NCBI GenBank assembly: GCA_002497295.1
Contig: DANO01000029.1
Location: forward strand, 1 to 64,000
From: Euryarchaeota archaeon UBA171
GTDB taxonomy: Archaea; Thermoplasmatota; Poseidoniia; Poseidoniales; Thalassarchaeaceae
Direction: 5' to 3'
DNA length: 64,000 bases
In this document: positions 1 through 7,985 of the stretch, piece by piece
Numbering within the stretch: position 1 is the stretch's first letter
Layout of the letters: each line of letters begins with the position of its first letter
Notes under the pieces: generated by a model
Database searches by the model: none
The model's input: the letters and a program-made list of their open reading frames with translations, nothing else
Told to the model about the DNA's origin: nothing
Program-made: the position numbers and the translations under genes

Positions 1-133
1 ATGAGGTTGGAAACCTCAGGTGATAACCAGACTTCACTACAGGCGCTCTGAACCGACCGGAGATAATGCTCCACTAAATCGATTCGGTCGTTTGTATCCG
101 TCGTCGTTATGCACCTCATGACATCTTGAAGCG

Positions 134-364
134 ATGAGAAGCATGATGTGGAGGCGCAAGATTGGCATCGCGATGATGGTTTTTTTCCTGCCTGTGAATG
201 CTCCATTGTTTATTCTCACGACTCAATCGTTAGGATGGAACATAGACCAACCTGACTGGTTGATAGGACTGTCTTTTCTCATTCTTTTCTGTGCGGGCGG
301 GGTTCTTGCATTCATGCCCAGGATAAGCATATTTCGTTTGTTTCAATCCGGAGACCAACCATAG
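134..364 (+). CDS. small two-helix membrane protein, unknown
   Basis: A 76-residue reading frame with two clear hydrophobic helices, roughly residues 10-30 and 42-61, after a short basic N-terminus (WRRK). The start could equally be one of the next two Met codons at residues 4 and 5. Its 3' end overlaps the 3' end of the convergent hydrolase gene by 22 bp, which is common in this compact genome. I recognise no family. The two well-formed membrane segments and positive-inside charge favour a real gene, but the short length keeps confidence moderate. Confidence 0.5.
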   Translation: MRSMMWRRKIGIAMMVFFLPVNAPLFILTTQSLGWNIDQPDWLIGLSFLILFCAGGVLAFMPRISIFRLFQSGDQP

Positions 365-1242
365 ATTGACTCGATCCAATCTCGATTTACCCTATGGAGG
401 AGTTCATCGAGGATCTGTTCCTTTTTGCCCAATCTAATCCATTCATCACAAAACTCCTTAGTTCTACGTGGAACTGTACGTGGGCCTAAAACAGCACCAG
501 GACGACGGGGATCGTCAAGATAGTCAGTTTCCATACCCCAGTAGGCGGCACCCTCGTTCCATGAATCAATAATTTGAGCGATACTTCCACGCCCTACACT
601 GACCGTACAGGGAAGTTTGGATCTGAATGCGTCAGAAAGATTTGCTGGAGCATAATGGCGAACCGTTTTTTTTCTGTCCAAACCTGATTTTGATCTTATC
701 TCGTCGATACTTCTGCAGGTTTCTTCAGCATTCTCTTCGACGTGTAGTTGAACAGCCGAGTCATCCTCTTTGGCCATTTTCAAAACATCGAGTAACAAAT
801 CATTTGCATATCTCCACCTCTCTTCTGAAACAGCATAGTGTGGCCTTCCAACCTCTCCGAGGCCAACTGCGTCACGTTCATTCACATGTTCAAGCGCAAT
901 CGAGACTGCCTCGAGATGGATCTCTGATGCTGCTTGGATGCCCATCTCATCTACTTGATGATCCCAGGCCACGGGATGTGGTCCGAGTATGACTCCTACG
1001 TCTATGTCGACTTTTTTACGGACGTAATCGGCCATTTCAAGTGTCGATGAATAGGCGGCCCTGTATCCTTCTCCATCGACAGGTAATGAAGAAAAATCGG
1101 GTTTGTGGACCAGTAACATCGAGGTCCCTCCAGAGGCCTTGAAGGCCTTGGCTGCCTCAATTCCCTGACCTGATTTGTCCAGATGGATGTGATGATCGAC
1201 GATTGGGCCCTGCCAGGACCATTCTCTGGCAGGGGGTATCAC
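343..1242 (-). CDS. TatD-like metal-dependent hydrolase
   Basis: A 299-residue amidohydrolase-superfamily protein of the archaeal TatD-related group. The metal-ligand pattern is visible: HIH at residues 18-20, Glu130 in GLGEVG, His167 in QLHVEE, His196 in RHYAP and Asp240 in METD. Family members are metal-dependent phosphoesterases or DNases; the substrate cannot be read from sequence. It starts with GTG, and the start overlaps the stop of the TBP-like gene as GTGA, so the two are almost certainly co-transcribed and translationally coupled. It is the last gene of a three-gene operon running from 2540 down to 343. Confidence 0.88.
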   Translation of the reverse strand: MIPPAREWSWQGPIVDHHIHLDKSGQGIEAAKAFKASGGTSMLLVHKPDFSSLPVDGEGYRAAYSSTLEMADYVRKKVDIDVGVILGPHPVAWDHQVDEMGIQAASEIHLEAVSIALEHVNERDAVGLGEVGRPHYAVSEERWRYANDLLLDVLKMAKEDDSAVQLHVEENAEETCRSIDEIRSKSGLDRKKTVRHYAPANLSDAFRSKLPCTVSVGRGSIAQIIDSWNEGAAYWGMETDYLDDPRRPGAVLGPRTVPRRTKEFCDEWIRLGKKEQILDELLHRVNRDWIESIYGWSPD

Positions 1243-1772
1243 GCGAGCGCTCCTTCTTCCCCAAGAATCTCCAGATATGTATGAATTGCCAATTCACCAA
1301 TCCTTCTGGAGTTCATTCCGAGCACGAATCCTCTCCCGCTCGGGAAGAGGATGATTGTGCCTCCAAATCTAGTGGCAGCAATCTCAATTGCACCCAAGTC
1401 ATTGTTCATGGACGCCTCATTCAAACGACTTATTGCTACACTAGAGATGATCGATCGGCCGATTCTGAATCCAAGGAGGATGGGGCCGGATTCCATCATC
1501 AGTCCTTCTTCCTGATAGCCGAGACGCAGTAATGCTTCTCTTGCTACGAGTTTCGCGACTTGCGGTCTGGCTATGCCATGGACCAATATCCCCCCTGATT
1601 TTTCAAACACCAAAGTGGCTCTAGGATCTGAGCGTTCCAAGACGACTTCGTCTCCCACCTGTGAAGCTCCTTTTAGAGAAAGGGCCTCTACTTGTGATAC
1701 TACGTCCCTCGGGGTGAATCTGAAAGTTTGATCTTCAACACTCACCTCAAGTCGGTCGGTGACATCACTCAT
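1239..1772 (-). CDS. divergent TATA-box-binding protein (TBP-like)
   Basis: A 177-residue protein with the two-fold repeat of TBP. The first repeat has ATLVFEKSGGILVHG (residues 52-66) and the second GTIILFPSGRGFVLG (138-152), matching the beta-strand and turn that in TBP read roughly 'A.LIF.SGK.V.TG'. Each is followed by the usual amphipathic helix. TBP recruits TFB and RNA polymerase to box A. The DNA-contacting strands deviate from canonical TBP and the N-terminus is shorter on recognisable residues, so this may be a specialised paralogue and not the housekeeping TBP. The ATG lies directly against the stop of the upstream gene (1773), and the stop overlaps the TatD-like start. Confidence 0.8.
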   Translation of the reverse strand: MSDVTDRLEVSVEDQTFRFTPRDVVSQVEALSLKGASQVGDEVVLERSDPRATLVFEKSGGILVHGIARPQVAKLVAREALLRLGYQEEGLMMESGPILLGFRIGRSIISSVAISRLNEASMNNDLGAIEIAATRFGGTIILFPSGRGFVLGMNSRRIGELAIHTYLEILGEEGALA

Positions 1773-2540
1773 TCAAACACCTCCGCCCACGATTTCCACA
1801 TCGGGCCACATAGAAAGCACCTCCGAGATACGCTTCAGCCTTGACTGGTGAATAGGGACTAAGATGGTACTTGCCGGCTCATCGGATCTGATCTGGGCCA
1901 TGGCGCCTCTGAGTCTGGACATCTGACGGGTATCCCTCTTGAGGTCCAAATCATTCTTCCATGTACGCTGTTCTTCTCTCCACCAAGCTGCTGCGGACGC
2001 TGCTGCTGCACCCATCTCAGAGTCTGCATGTGGGTGCACGGCTATTTGGGGTATCACTTCCGATCTAGCTTTCCTCCATCTTCTTCCAGTACCAAGAAGG
2101 GCAATCAAATTAGAGGCTTTAGCGGCTTGATCGGCATGCTCCACCATCAAATCTGCCCACTCGGGATCATCGCTTGGAGGCTCTAATGGAAATATCTTTG
2201 ATGAGGGGTATGAATCTACAAGTCTCATTGGTTCAGGATCCGGTATTGACACTCCCTTCAAATCAAGAGTGGTGATATCAGCCAAATAACGTCCCAACGA
2301 GGTTCCGGAAGCCATAGCAGCAGCAAGATGCGCACCTGGATTTTTCTTATCTTCTGAGGATTCTTGTTCCCATCTCCAAATGTCCTCCGAAGATGCTAGT
2401 ATCGCTATTGCGCTCCAATCTCCTTTGGGTCGTAGCTCTGCAGGAGATTCGATGCACGGAAGATGTGGCCAGAGGATGTAATTGCCACCGTCCGGGTCAG
2501 CTAAATGAATTGGTTCCCATGCAAGGTCTGCTCGGTCCAC
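1773..2540 (-). CDS. conserved-looking hypothetical, first gene of TBP operon
   Basis: A 255-residue soluble protein that I cannot place in a family. It begins with GTG (MDRADLAWEPI). Visible features are a middle stretch rich in Ala and Trp (around residues 165-200: AAAASAAAWWREEQRTW) followed by a basic helix, and a C-terminal beta-like segment ILVPIHQSRLKRISEVL. There is no signal peptide or membrane segment. It is the promoter-proximal gene of the operon with the TBP-like and TatD-like genes and is divergent from the thioesterase, sharing the 2541-2648 gap. A link to transcription is only suggested by position. Confidence 0.7.
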   Translation of the reverse strand: MDRADLAWEPIHLADPDGGNYILWPHLPCIESPAELRPKGDWSAIAILASSEDIWRWEQESSEDKKNPGAHLAAAMASGTSLGRYLADITTLDLKGVSIPDPEPMRLVDSYPSSKIFPLEPPSDDPEWADLMVEHADQAAKASNLIALLGTGRRWRKARSEVIPQIAVHPHADSEMGAAAASAAAWWREEQRTWKNDLDLKRDTRQMSRLRGAMAQIRSDEPASTILVPIHQSRLKRISEVLSMWPDVEIVGGGV

Positions 2541-2648
2541 GAGTACAAGAAAGGAGGGGGTGAAATCAACGCCACGGTCAAATCTGTTTAATTTGGCACA
2601 TTATGCGGGGTGGATTCAAGAGAGCGGGGCATCCGGCATAGAACATAC

Positions 2649-3110
2649 ATGGATGAGAGCGAGAAGTCTGACCCTGTCATTCAGTTGAATGAAGTATTTC
2701 CAGGCGACACGAATGCGCTGAACACACTATTTGGTGGTCGACTGATGTCAATTATGGATACCGCCGCAGGCATGGCTGCCAGCAAATTTTGTAGCGAGGA
2801 CGTGGTCACTATCTCAGTTGATGCTCTTAAATTCAAGAGGCCCGCATTCCAAGGCGATATAATCAGAACTATTGCGAGAGTGGTGTGGACTTCTCCGAGA
2901 ACCATTGGCGTGCACGTTACATCTTGCAGACTTTCTCGAAAGGAGTGGAATCCTGAAGAGATTTGTTCTGGGTTCTTTTTCATGGTTGCAGTGGACGGTT
3001 CAATGAAACCTACGGAGGTGCCTCAATTCACACCGAATAGCGAAGATGAGGGTCGTCTATACAACATGGCAAGGCAAGCAAGAGACGGCATGAGGGGCGA
3101 GGGTTCTTGA
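2649..3110 (+). CDS. acyl-CoA thioesterase, hotdog fold (YciA/BACH type)
   Basis: The protein carries the hotdog thioesterase signature near residues 27-45 (TLFGGRLMSIMDTAAGMAA), including the Asp that serves as catalytic acid in YciA/BACH enzymes, then VSVDALKFKRP-like strand pairing. It hydrolyses acyl-CoA to free acid and CoA, which fits the many acyl-CoA genes in this window. I chose the ATG at 2649; a GTG at 2610 is in frame and would add 13 residues. A box-A-like TTTAAT at about 2589-2594 fits transcription starting near 2615, which supports the ATG. Confidence 0.85.
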   Translation: MDESEKSDPVIQLNEVFPGDTNALNTLFGGRLMSIMDTAAGMAASKFCSEDVVTISVDALKFKRPAFQGDIIRTIARVVWTSPRTIGVHVTSCRLSRKEWNPEEICSGFFFMVAVDGSMKPTEVPQFTPNSEDEGRLYNMARQARDGMRGEGS

Positions 3111-3147
3111 TCCGGCTGTCGAAGTAATCACCAGAGGTCATTGATTC

Positions 3148-4131
3148 ATGCCTGTTCTGAACGTGGCTGTACTTGCTACTGAGAGCCTGTTACGGAGTCT
3201 CGGTAAGATTTCGGATTCAAGGGATGTTGAGTCTTATGTTTACAAAGAAGGAGAAGGAGCGGAAAGAAGGATTCTTTCGATGATTAGACCCCTGAAACAT
3301 CCGGAGAGTCTGCGACCTCTCCTATCAACATTAAATGTCGCTGAATCTGGAATAATAGAGGTCAAGGAAATCAATGCAGCACTTGGGGAGGCCATGGTGG
3401 CATTCTCTTCATCCAAGGTAGAGAATGGGCACATCATCATCAATCCAAAAGATGGTAATTGGATAGATCCCGAGAAGTTGTCATTGATTCGCAATCAAGC
3501 CGGTCTTGAATCTTGGAAAATACATGATTCCTTGCCAGACCCGCATGATATTAGATCGGATCTTCTGAGCAGGGTTAGGATTGATACTACAGAGGAGGAG
3601 GTTCTTGTCTCCATCGATCAACATTTCGTAGTACGGGGAATTGGGTTGGTTGGAATTGGGTATGTTCGTTCCGGAATAATCCGAAAGCATGAGTCTGTTG
3701 AAATTCATCCAGGAGGACATGTCGGGGTGGTTCGTTCGCTGCAAGTAATGGATGACGATGTTGACTTCGCAGTAACAGGTGACCGTGTAGGTGTGGCTCT
3801 TAGAGGGGTTCAAGACAATATTCTTGACAAGGGCAGTCAGATCGTAAGTGTTGGATCGAAACTTCTGACTCGAATGGAAAAAAGTGAGATTAAAGTCGAT
3901 ATTTCAGTATTCCAAAGAAATGTTCTGAAAGCTGGAGATATAGTCCATATGTCGTGTGATTTGCAATTCATCGTTGGAAGGATAGAATCCGTAAGCGAGG
4001 AGAGCATAGTAGTTGTGTGGGACAGACCTGTAGATGTGAGGACGGCTTCGAAAAAACCGCCGCTTCTAGTGCAGTTAGATGCGGGGCCAATGAGAATTAT
4101 TGGAGCGATAACAGACATTCGTCCGGTCTGA
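3148..4131 (+). CDS. SelB-like EF-Tu-family protein with degenerate G domain (aSelBL)
   Basis: A 327-residue translation-factor-like protein. Residues about 150-235 are a clear EF-Tu domain II (VRIDTTEEEVLVSIDQHFVV, then GIGLVGIGYVRSGIIRKHESVEIHP and VTGDRVGVALRGV), followed by a domain III-like segment (KVDISVFQRNVLKAGDIVHM). The first 140 residues occupy the place of the G domain, but the P-loop position reads VLATESLLRSLGK, and no GHVDHGKT, DxxG or NKxD motif is present. This is the hallmark of the archaeal SelB-like family, described in the literature as having lost GTPase motifs. It probably binds an RNA or ribosomal partner but should not hydrolyse GTP. A single-gene unit. Confidence 0.8.
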   Translation: MPVLNVAVLATESLLRSLGKISDSRDVESYVYKEGEGAERRILSMIRPLKHPESLRPLLSTLNVAESGIIEVKEINAALGEAMVAFSSSKVENGHIIINPKDGNWIDPEKLSLIRNQAGLESWKIHDSLPDPHDIRSDLLSRVRIDTTEEEVLVSIDQHFVVRGIGLVGIGYVRSGIIRKHESVEIHPGGHVGVVRSLQVMDDDVDFAVTGDRVGVALRGVQDNILDKGSQIVSVGSKLLTRMEKSEIKVDISVFQRNVLKAGDIVHMSCDLQFIVGRIESVSEESIVVVWDRPVDVRTASKKPPLLVQLDAGPMRIIGAITDIRPV

Positions 4132-4179
4132 TGATATTGTCCCTTGTAGGGGCCTGAGATATCTTTTCCAGCCTAAGAG

Positions 4180-4186
4180 TATAAAT
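4180..4186 (+). promoter_or_regulatory. TATA box (TATAAAT)
   Basis: TATAAAT in the sequence AGAGTATAAATCG lies about 30 nt before the ATG at 4213, the right spacing for an archaeal box A driving a leaderless or very short-leader transcript. The preceding gene ends at 4131, so this is the only promoter space. Confidence 0.6.
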
Positions 4187-4212
4187 CGTGAAAGTTTTGA
4201 TGCACCCCCGGG

Positions 4213-5637
4213 ATGTACTCAGCCGGGCCACAGGCTCGAGCAGAGAATAGTGAGTCGGAATGGTTCGACGAGCTCTCTCTGATCGGGCTATCAAGACACT
4301 TCAGAGCCGTGCTCGATCAGCGTAGGCTACGATTCGAAGATCCTCGAGGCATGGGGACTGCGATAGATCTCGGATCGATAGATGTTCTTAGGCAGACAGA
4401 TATTCAGAAATTCTCCAGCACATGGCTCCTACTTGGGTTGGCATTTATCTTCTCGGCATTCAGAATACTCGTCGCACCATACTCGTATATCGCAATTGCA
4501 GCAGGTATCGTATCGATTGGGACTTATACTACATTCAGACTTCCGGTTTTAGCCATTGATCATTCAAATGGGATGCGTCACCTCATATCTGGTTCACAGA
4601 GCGATCTTTTGTATCTTTATCAGATGCTTAACAGAGTCATGCACGGGGATACAATCAGTGATGCTCGTCGTGATATCAGGAAATCGAGGATATACGAAGA
4701 AGAAGAGCGGATTACAAATTCAATGGCCAGTGGGGTACCCATTCAAACAAACCATCAATCCATTAGGAATTCGTCTCCAGTGTCAGTTCAGAGACCCACT
4801 ATGAATTATTCGAGCACAGAGGGCAGATCAGAAGCTCCTCAGGTGGGTTCCTTGCCATCGGCATCGTCGTCCATGATCGAATCGGCGCTTCCGTTTGATG
4901 CAAGTTTCGGATTTGATAATCAGGGGAATGATGGAGGAATGCAATGGGGCATGTTTGATGATCCTGCACCTGCCATTGAATCTGTCGAGAGTGCTGTGTC
5001 GAGTGAGCCAGCGGCTATGACTGGATGGGGCAGCAGCGAAATTTCTCCTGGCACTAATGAGTTGCCCCCATCGAGTTCAATGATGCTCAGTCGCGCAGTT
5101 AAATCATACGAACCAGTATCAATGGGCAGCGGTGTTCTACCTGACCCTACAGACGCTGCTGTCAGAGAAGAGTGCCGTCCGGGTATTGTGAAGCAGGCTA
5201 GAGCGAAGAGAGTCATGAAGAGTATTGAACCCGGACGCAGGAAGCTTTCATCGATTATTTCTTCGGATAAGCCCCGCAGTCGTAGTTGGGTTGAACGTAT
5301 GCTAGTTCCCATTCCAAACAGGAGCAAGGAACGAAAGAGGCACGAGAATGTAGTAGAAGACTTCGATCCGGACTCCAGACTACGATCTGCACAGAAACTG
5401 AGGCTGCGTGCTGATCATCAACATCAGTCCGAGGTTAATCTTGGAAGGGCTCCAACGCGTGTTCATCCTGAAACAAGTGGTCAGAATGCATTGCGAGAAA
5501 TAGTGATGAAGAAAAGACTCGGAATCGGCGATATGCCTGTTGAAGAAGATGGATTACTCCCAAGGTTCAGTGAATTAAGACCCAGCACATACGGCGGAGA
5601 GGAAGTTGGAATACCCGGTGTACGGTATCTCAGATGA
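4213..5637 (+). CDS. membrane protein with two helices and long disordered tail
   Basis: A 474-residue protein with a cytosolic-looking N-terminal 65 residues, two adjacent membrane helices (about 71-88 and 91-110), and then about 350 residues of low-complexity sequence rich in Ser, Pro, Met and Glu, with clusters of basic residues near residues 325-400. No enzymatic motif is visible. The tail looks intrinsically disordered and could be a scaffold facing the cytosol. The stop overlaps the 3' end of the convergent sugar kinase gene by 8 bp. I do not recognise the family; it is well supported as a gene by its TATA box and length. Confidence 0.75.
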   Translation: MYSAGPQARAENSESEWFDELSLIGLSRHFRAVLDQRRLRFEDPRGMGTAIDLGSIDVLRQTDIQKFSSTWLLLGLAFIFSAFRILVAPYSYIAIAAGIVSIGTYTTFRLPVLAIDHSNGMRHLISGSQSDLLYLYQMLNRVMHGDTISDARRDIRKSRIYEEEERITNSMASGVPIQTNHQSIRNSSPVSVQRPTMNYSSTEGRSEAPQVGSLPSASSSMIESALPFDASFGFDNQGNDGGMQWGMFDDPAPAIESVESAVSSEPAAMTGWGSSEISPGTNELPPSSSMMLSRAVKSYEPVSMGSGVLPDPTDAAVREECRPGIVKQARAKRVMKSIEPGRRKLSSIISSDKPRSRSWVERMLVPIPNRSKERKRHENVVEDFDPDSRLRSAQKLRLRADHQHQSEVNLGRAPTRVHPETSGQNALREIVMKKRLGIGDMPVEEDGLLPRFSELRPSTYGGEEVGIPGVRYLR

Positions 5638-6595
5638 TGCCGGCCATTCTCCGATAACGATCAAGTCTAGCTCGATACTTTCCACGTTTCAAAGCCGAGA
5701 TGGAATCTGATCCAAATGATTCTATGTTGAACGATGCAGTCACTGTAGCATGTATCAACGCTCTACGGATAGATTCGATATCTGAAAGATTTCCTTCATG
5801 GGGGACGAGTTGTGCCAAGAACGCGCCAGCAAAAACATCGCCACAGCCAGTGGGGTCAACTATCGACTCTGTGGGATAAGCCGGGAGAATGATGAGGCCG
5901 TCTCTGTGAATGCATACGCATCCTGCACTGCCTCTCTTGATAATCAGACATTGGGGCCCCGAACCAGCCAATTCACCTCCTTGAAGACTCTTGCCCATGA
6001 TGATGTTTCTTCCCGATTCAAGGAAGTTTGAGCCATCTCCTATAGCATTGACCTCGTCCTCATTAAAAATGGCGATATCGACTTTTCGAAGTGCCTCGCT
6101 TAATTCAGAAAATTCTGAATCGATCCAAAGTTGAAAAGTATCCAAGGCAGTGATCTTGGAGCCTTGGTTGGCATCCAAAACTGCGATCTGCGTGGTAGGA
6201 CTTGCAGAGGAGCAGAACAAAATCGGAGGGTCTTTCCAAGATTCGGGCAAAGTCGGCTTGAAATCTGAAAGGACATTGACCTCTGTTGACACAGTTATGG
6301 CATGGTCCATCGAACCCTCGTACCTTCCTGACCAACGAAATGTCATTCCATCTGATTGTTTTACGCCGTCGATATCCAAACCCGCATCGACAATTCTTCG
6401 AAGGGACGTCTCGTCAAAATCGGACCCTATAATTGACACTAGACCAACACTTACTCTTTGCAGCCCCATATCACGGGCATGGAATGCTGCAGAAAGACCG
6501 GAATATGACGCTGACCCACCCAATATGCTACTGACCTTTCCGCTTGGCGTCTGTATGTCGTCATATCCGATGCTACCGACAATCACAAGATCCAT
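5630..6595 (-). CDS. PfkB/ribokinase-family sugar or nucleoside kinase
   Basis: A PfkB carbohydrate kinase. It has the N-terminal GGSASYSGLSAA segment (residues 26-37) that forms the substrate lid, and the C-terminal DPTGCGDVFAGAF signature with catalytic Asp near residue 253 and its GxGD anion hole. It transfers phosphate from ATP to a sugar or nucleoside hydroxyl; the substrate is not decidable here. The ATG at 6595 is preferred over one at 6613, because AGGTGA sits just upstream of it as a ribosome-binding site and it avoids overlap with the biotin carboxylase stop at 6600. Co-directional with that gene. Confidence 0.85.
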   Translation of the reverse strand: MDLVIVGSIGYDDIQTPSGKVSSILGGSASYSGLSAAFHARDMGLQRVSVGLVSIIGSDFDETSLRRIVDAGLDIDGVKQSDGMTFRWSGRYEGSMDHAITVSTEVNVLSDFKPTLPESWKDPPILFCSSASPTTQIAVLDANQGSKITALDTFQLWIDSEFSELSEALRKVDIAIFNEDEVNAIGDGSNFLESGRNIIMGKSLQGGELAGSGPQCLIIKRGSAGCVCIHRDGLIILPAYPTESIVDPTGCGDVFAGAFLAQLVPHEGNLSDIESIRRALIHATVTASFNIESFGSDSISALKRGKYRARLDRYRRMAGII

Positions 6596-6599
6596 GCCG

Positions 6600-7934
6600 T
6601 CACCTAAAATCATGATCTTCTAGATATGAAATTGTAATTTCCCTATTTACAAAATCGGGCTCTCTGAGTATCTTCCTATGCAATGGGATTAACGTTTCCA
6701 CTCCATCAAGGACGGTTTCTCTCAACGCTGCATCCAATCTCTCAATGGCTTCTTTTCTATCACTCCCGTGTGCTATAATCTTGGCAAGCAGGGAGTCGAA
6801 ACAAGTTGGCATAGAATATCCGGAACAGGCATGTGAATCTACTCTTATACCGGGTCCAGAGGGAAGGATACACTCCCATAGCCTCCCTGGCGCAGGTGTA
6901 AAATCTTCAGATCTCTCGGCATTTATTCTAGCTTGTATTGCATGGCCTCGCAAGCATATATCTTCTTGGCTTACTGGAAGGGATTCGCCTGCAGCGACCC
7001 TAATCCCCAATGATACTAGGTCAAAGCCTGTCAGAGCCTCTGTTACCGTGTGCTCAACCTGGACTCTTGGATTGACTTCCAAGAAGTAGAATTCTCCTTT
7101 AGCATCCCTCAGGAATTCGAATGTCGCAAGGCCGCGGTATCCTACTGCCTTCGCACCTTCGACAACTTTGGATCCGATTCTTTCTCTAGTCTCATCATCC
7201 AGCCATGGTCCCTCTTCCAGTATCTTCTGATGGCGCCTCTGTATGGAACAAAAGCGCTCGCCAAAATGAACTGCGTCTTTCCCATCGCCAAGAACCTGGA
7301 ATTCAATGTGCTGTGCTTCCTCTATGTACTTCTCGACAAAGACTCTGCCATCTCCAAAGGCTGAAGAGGCTCTACTCGAACATAGACGGAATGCAGAGTC
7401 GAACTCGTCTTCGCTGCGTACTATTTGCATCCCTATGCCGCCGCCTCCAGCAGCGGCTTTGATGATTACTGGATAGCCAATCTCTACTGCAAGAGCCATG
7501 GCACTCTCAGAGCTCTCTATTGGTTCTTCTGACCCTAGCGCGACAGGGAGGCCTGCGGCAGTCATCGCGGAACGAGCCTGTATCTTATCTCCAAGAAGTT
7601 CGAGAATTTCGGGAGAAGGGCCGATGAAGGTGATTTCTTCTTCAGCGAGTCTTCGAGCCAGATTAGGATTTTCCGCGAGAAAGCCATACCCCGGATGGAC
7701 TGCATCGGCTCCGACATTTTTTGCAGCCTCTACAACTGCTTCAACATCGAGATAACTCGCAAGAGGATCATCGCGATAGATCTGTACTGCCGAATCGGAC
7801 CAGCGAACAGGCAGGCTCGTTCTATCCTCTCTTCCGTGTATTATTGAGGCCTCAATGCCGAGTGTTCTAAGAGATCTCATTATCCTCAATGCGATTTCAC
7901 CGCGATTTGCGATAAGCACTCGTGAGAATCCCAT
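6600..7934 (-). CDS. biotin carboxylase subunit (acyl-CoA/pyruvate carboxylase)
   Basis: A 444-residue ATP-grasp biotin carboxylase, the normal length for AccC/PccA-type single subunits. Visible motifs are the N-terminal IANRGEIALRIMR (residues 8-20), HPGYGFLAEN (80-89), the ATP-binding Lys159 and glycine loop GGGG (163-166), and FLEVNPRVQVEHTVTE, the catalytic and metal-binding segment. It carboxylates biotin on a carrier protein with ATP and bicarbonate. No biotin carrier or carboxyltransferase gene lies in this window, so its partners must be elsewhere. It lacks a C-terminal BCCP extension. Likely co-transcribed with the PfkB kinase 4 bp downstream. Confidence 0.93.
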   Translation of the reverse strand: MGFSRVLIANRGEIALRIMRSLRTLGIEASIIHGREDRTSLPVRWSDSAVQIYRDDPLASYLDVEAVVEAAKNVGADAVHPGYGFLAENPNLARRLAEEEITFIGPSPEILELLGDKIQARSAMTAAGLPVALGSEEPIESSESAMALAVEIGYPVIIKAAAGGGGIGMQIVRSEDEFDSAFRLCSSRASSAFGDGRVFVEKYIEEAQHIEFQVLGDGKDAVHFGERFCSIQRRHQKILEEGPWLDDETRERIGSKVVEGAKAVGYRGLATFEFLRDAKGEFYFLEVNPRVQVEHTVTEALTGFDLVSLGIRVAAGESLPVSQEDICLRGHAIQARINAERSEDFTPAPGRLWECILPSGPGIRVDSHACSGYSMPTCFDSLLAKIIAHGSDRKEAIERLDAALRETVLDGVETLIPLHRKILREPDFVNREITISYLEDHDFR

Positions 7935-7985
7935 TGACTCTACGACAGGAGGGCAACGTTTGAGTTCATCTGAAATTATCAGTTC

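Noticed and set aside
1..51. Short open stretch at the left edge ending in TGA at 49-51, containing a 7-bp hairpin (2-8 with 12-18)
   Set aside because: It may be the tail of a gene lying to the left, but 16 codons cannot be judged; the hairpin has a 3-nt loop and is too short to call a terminator.
37..219. 60-codon minus-strand frame
   Set aside because: It overlaps the membrane protein at 134 in antisense, and its composition shows no fold or motif.
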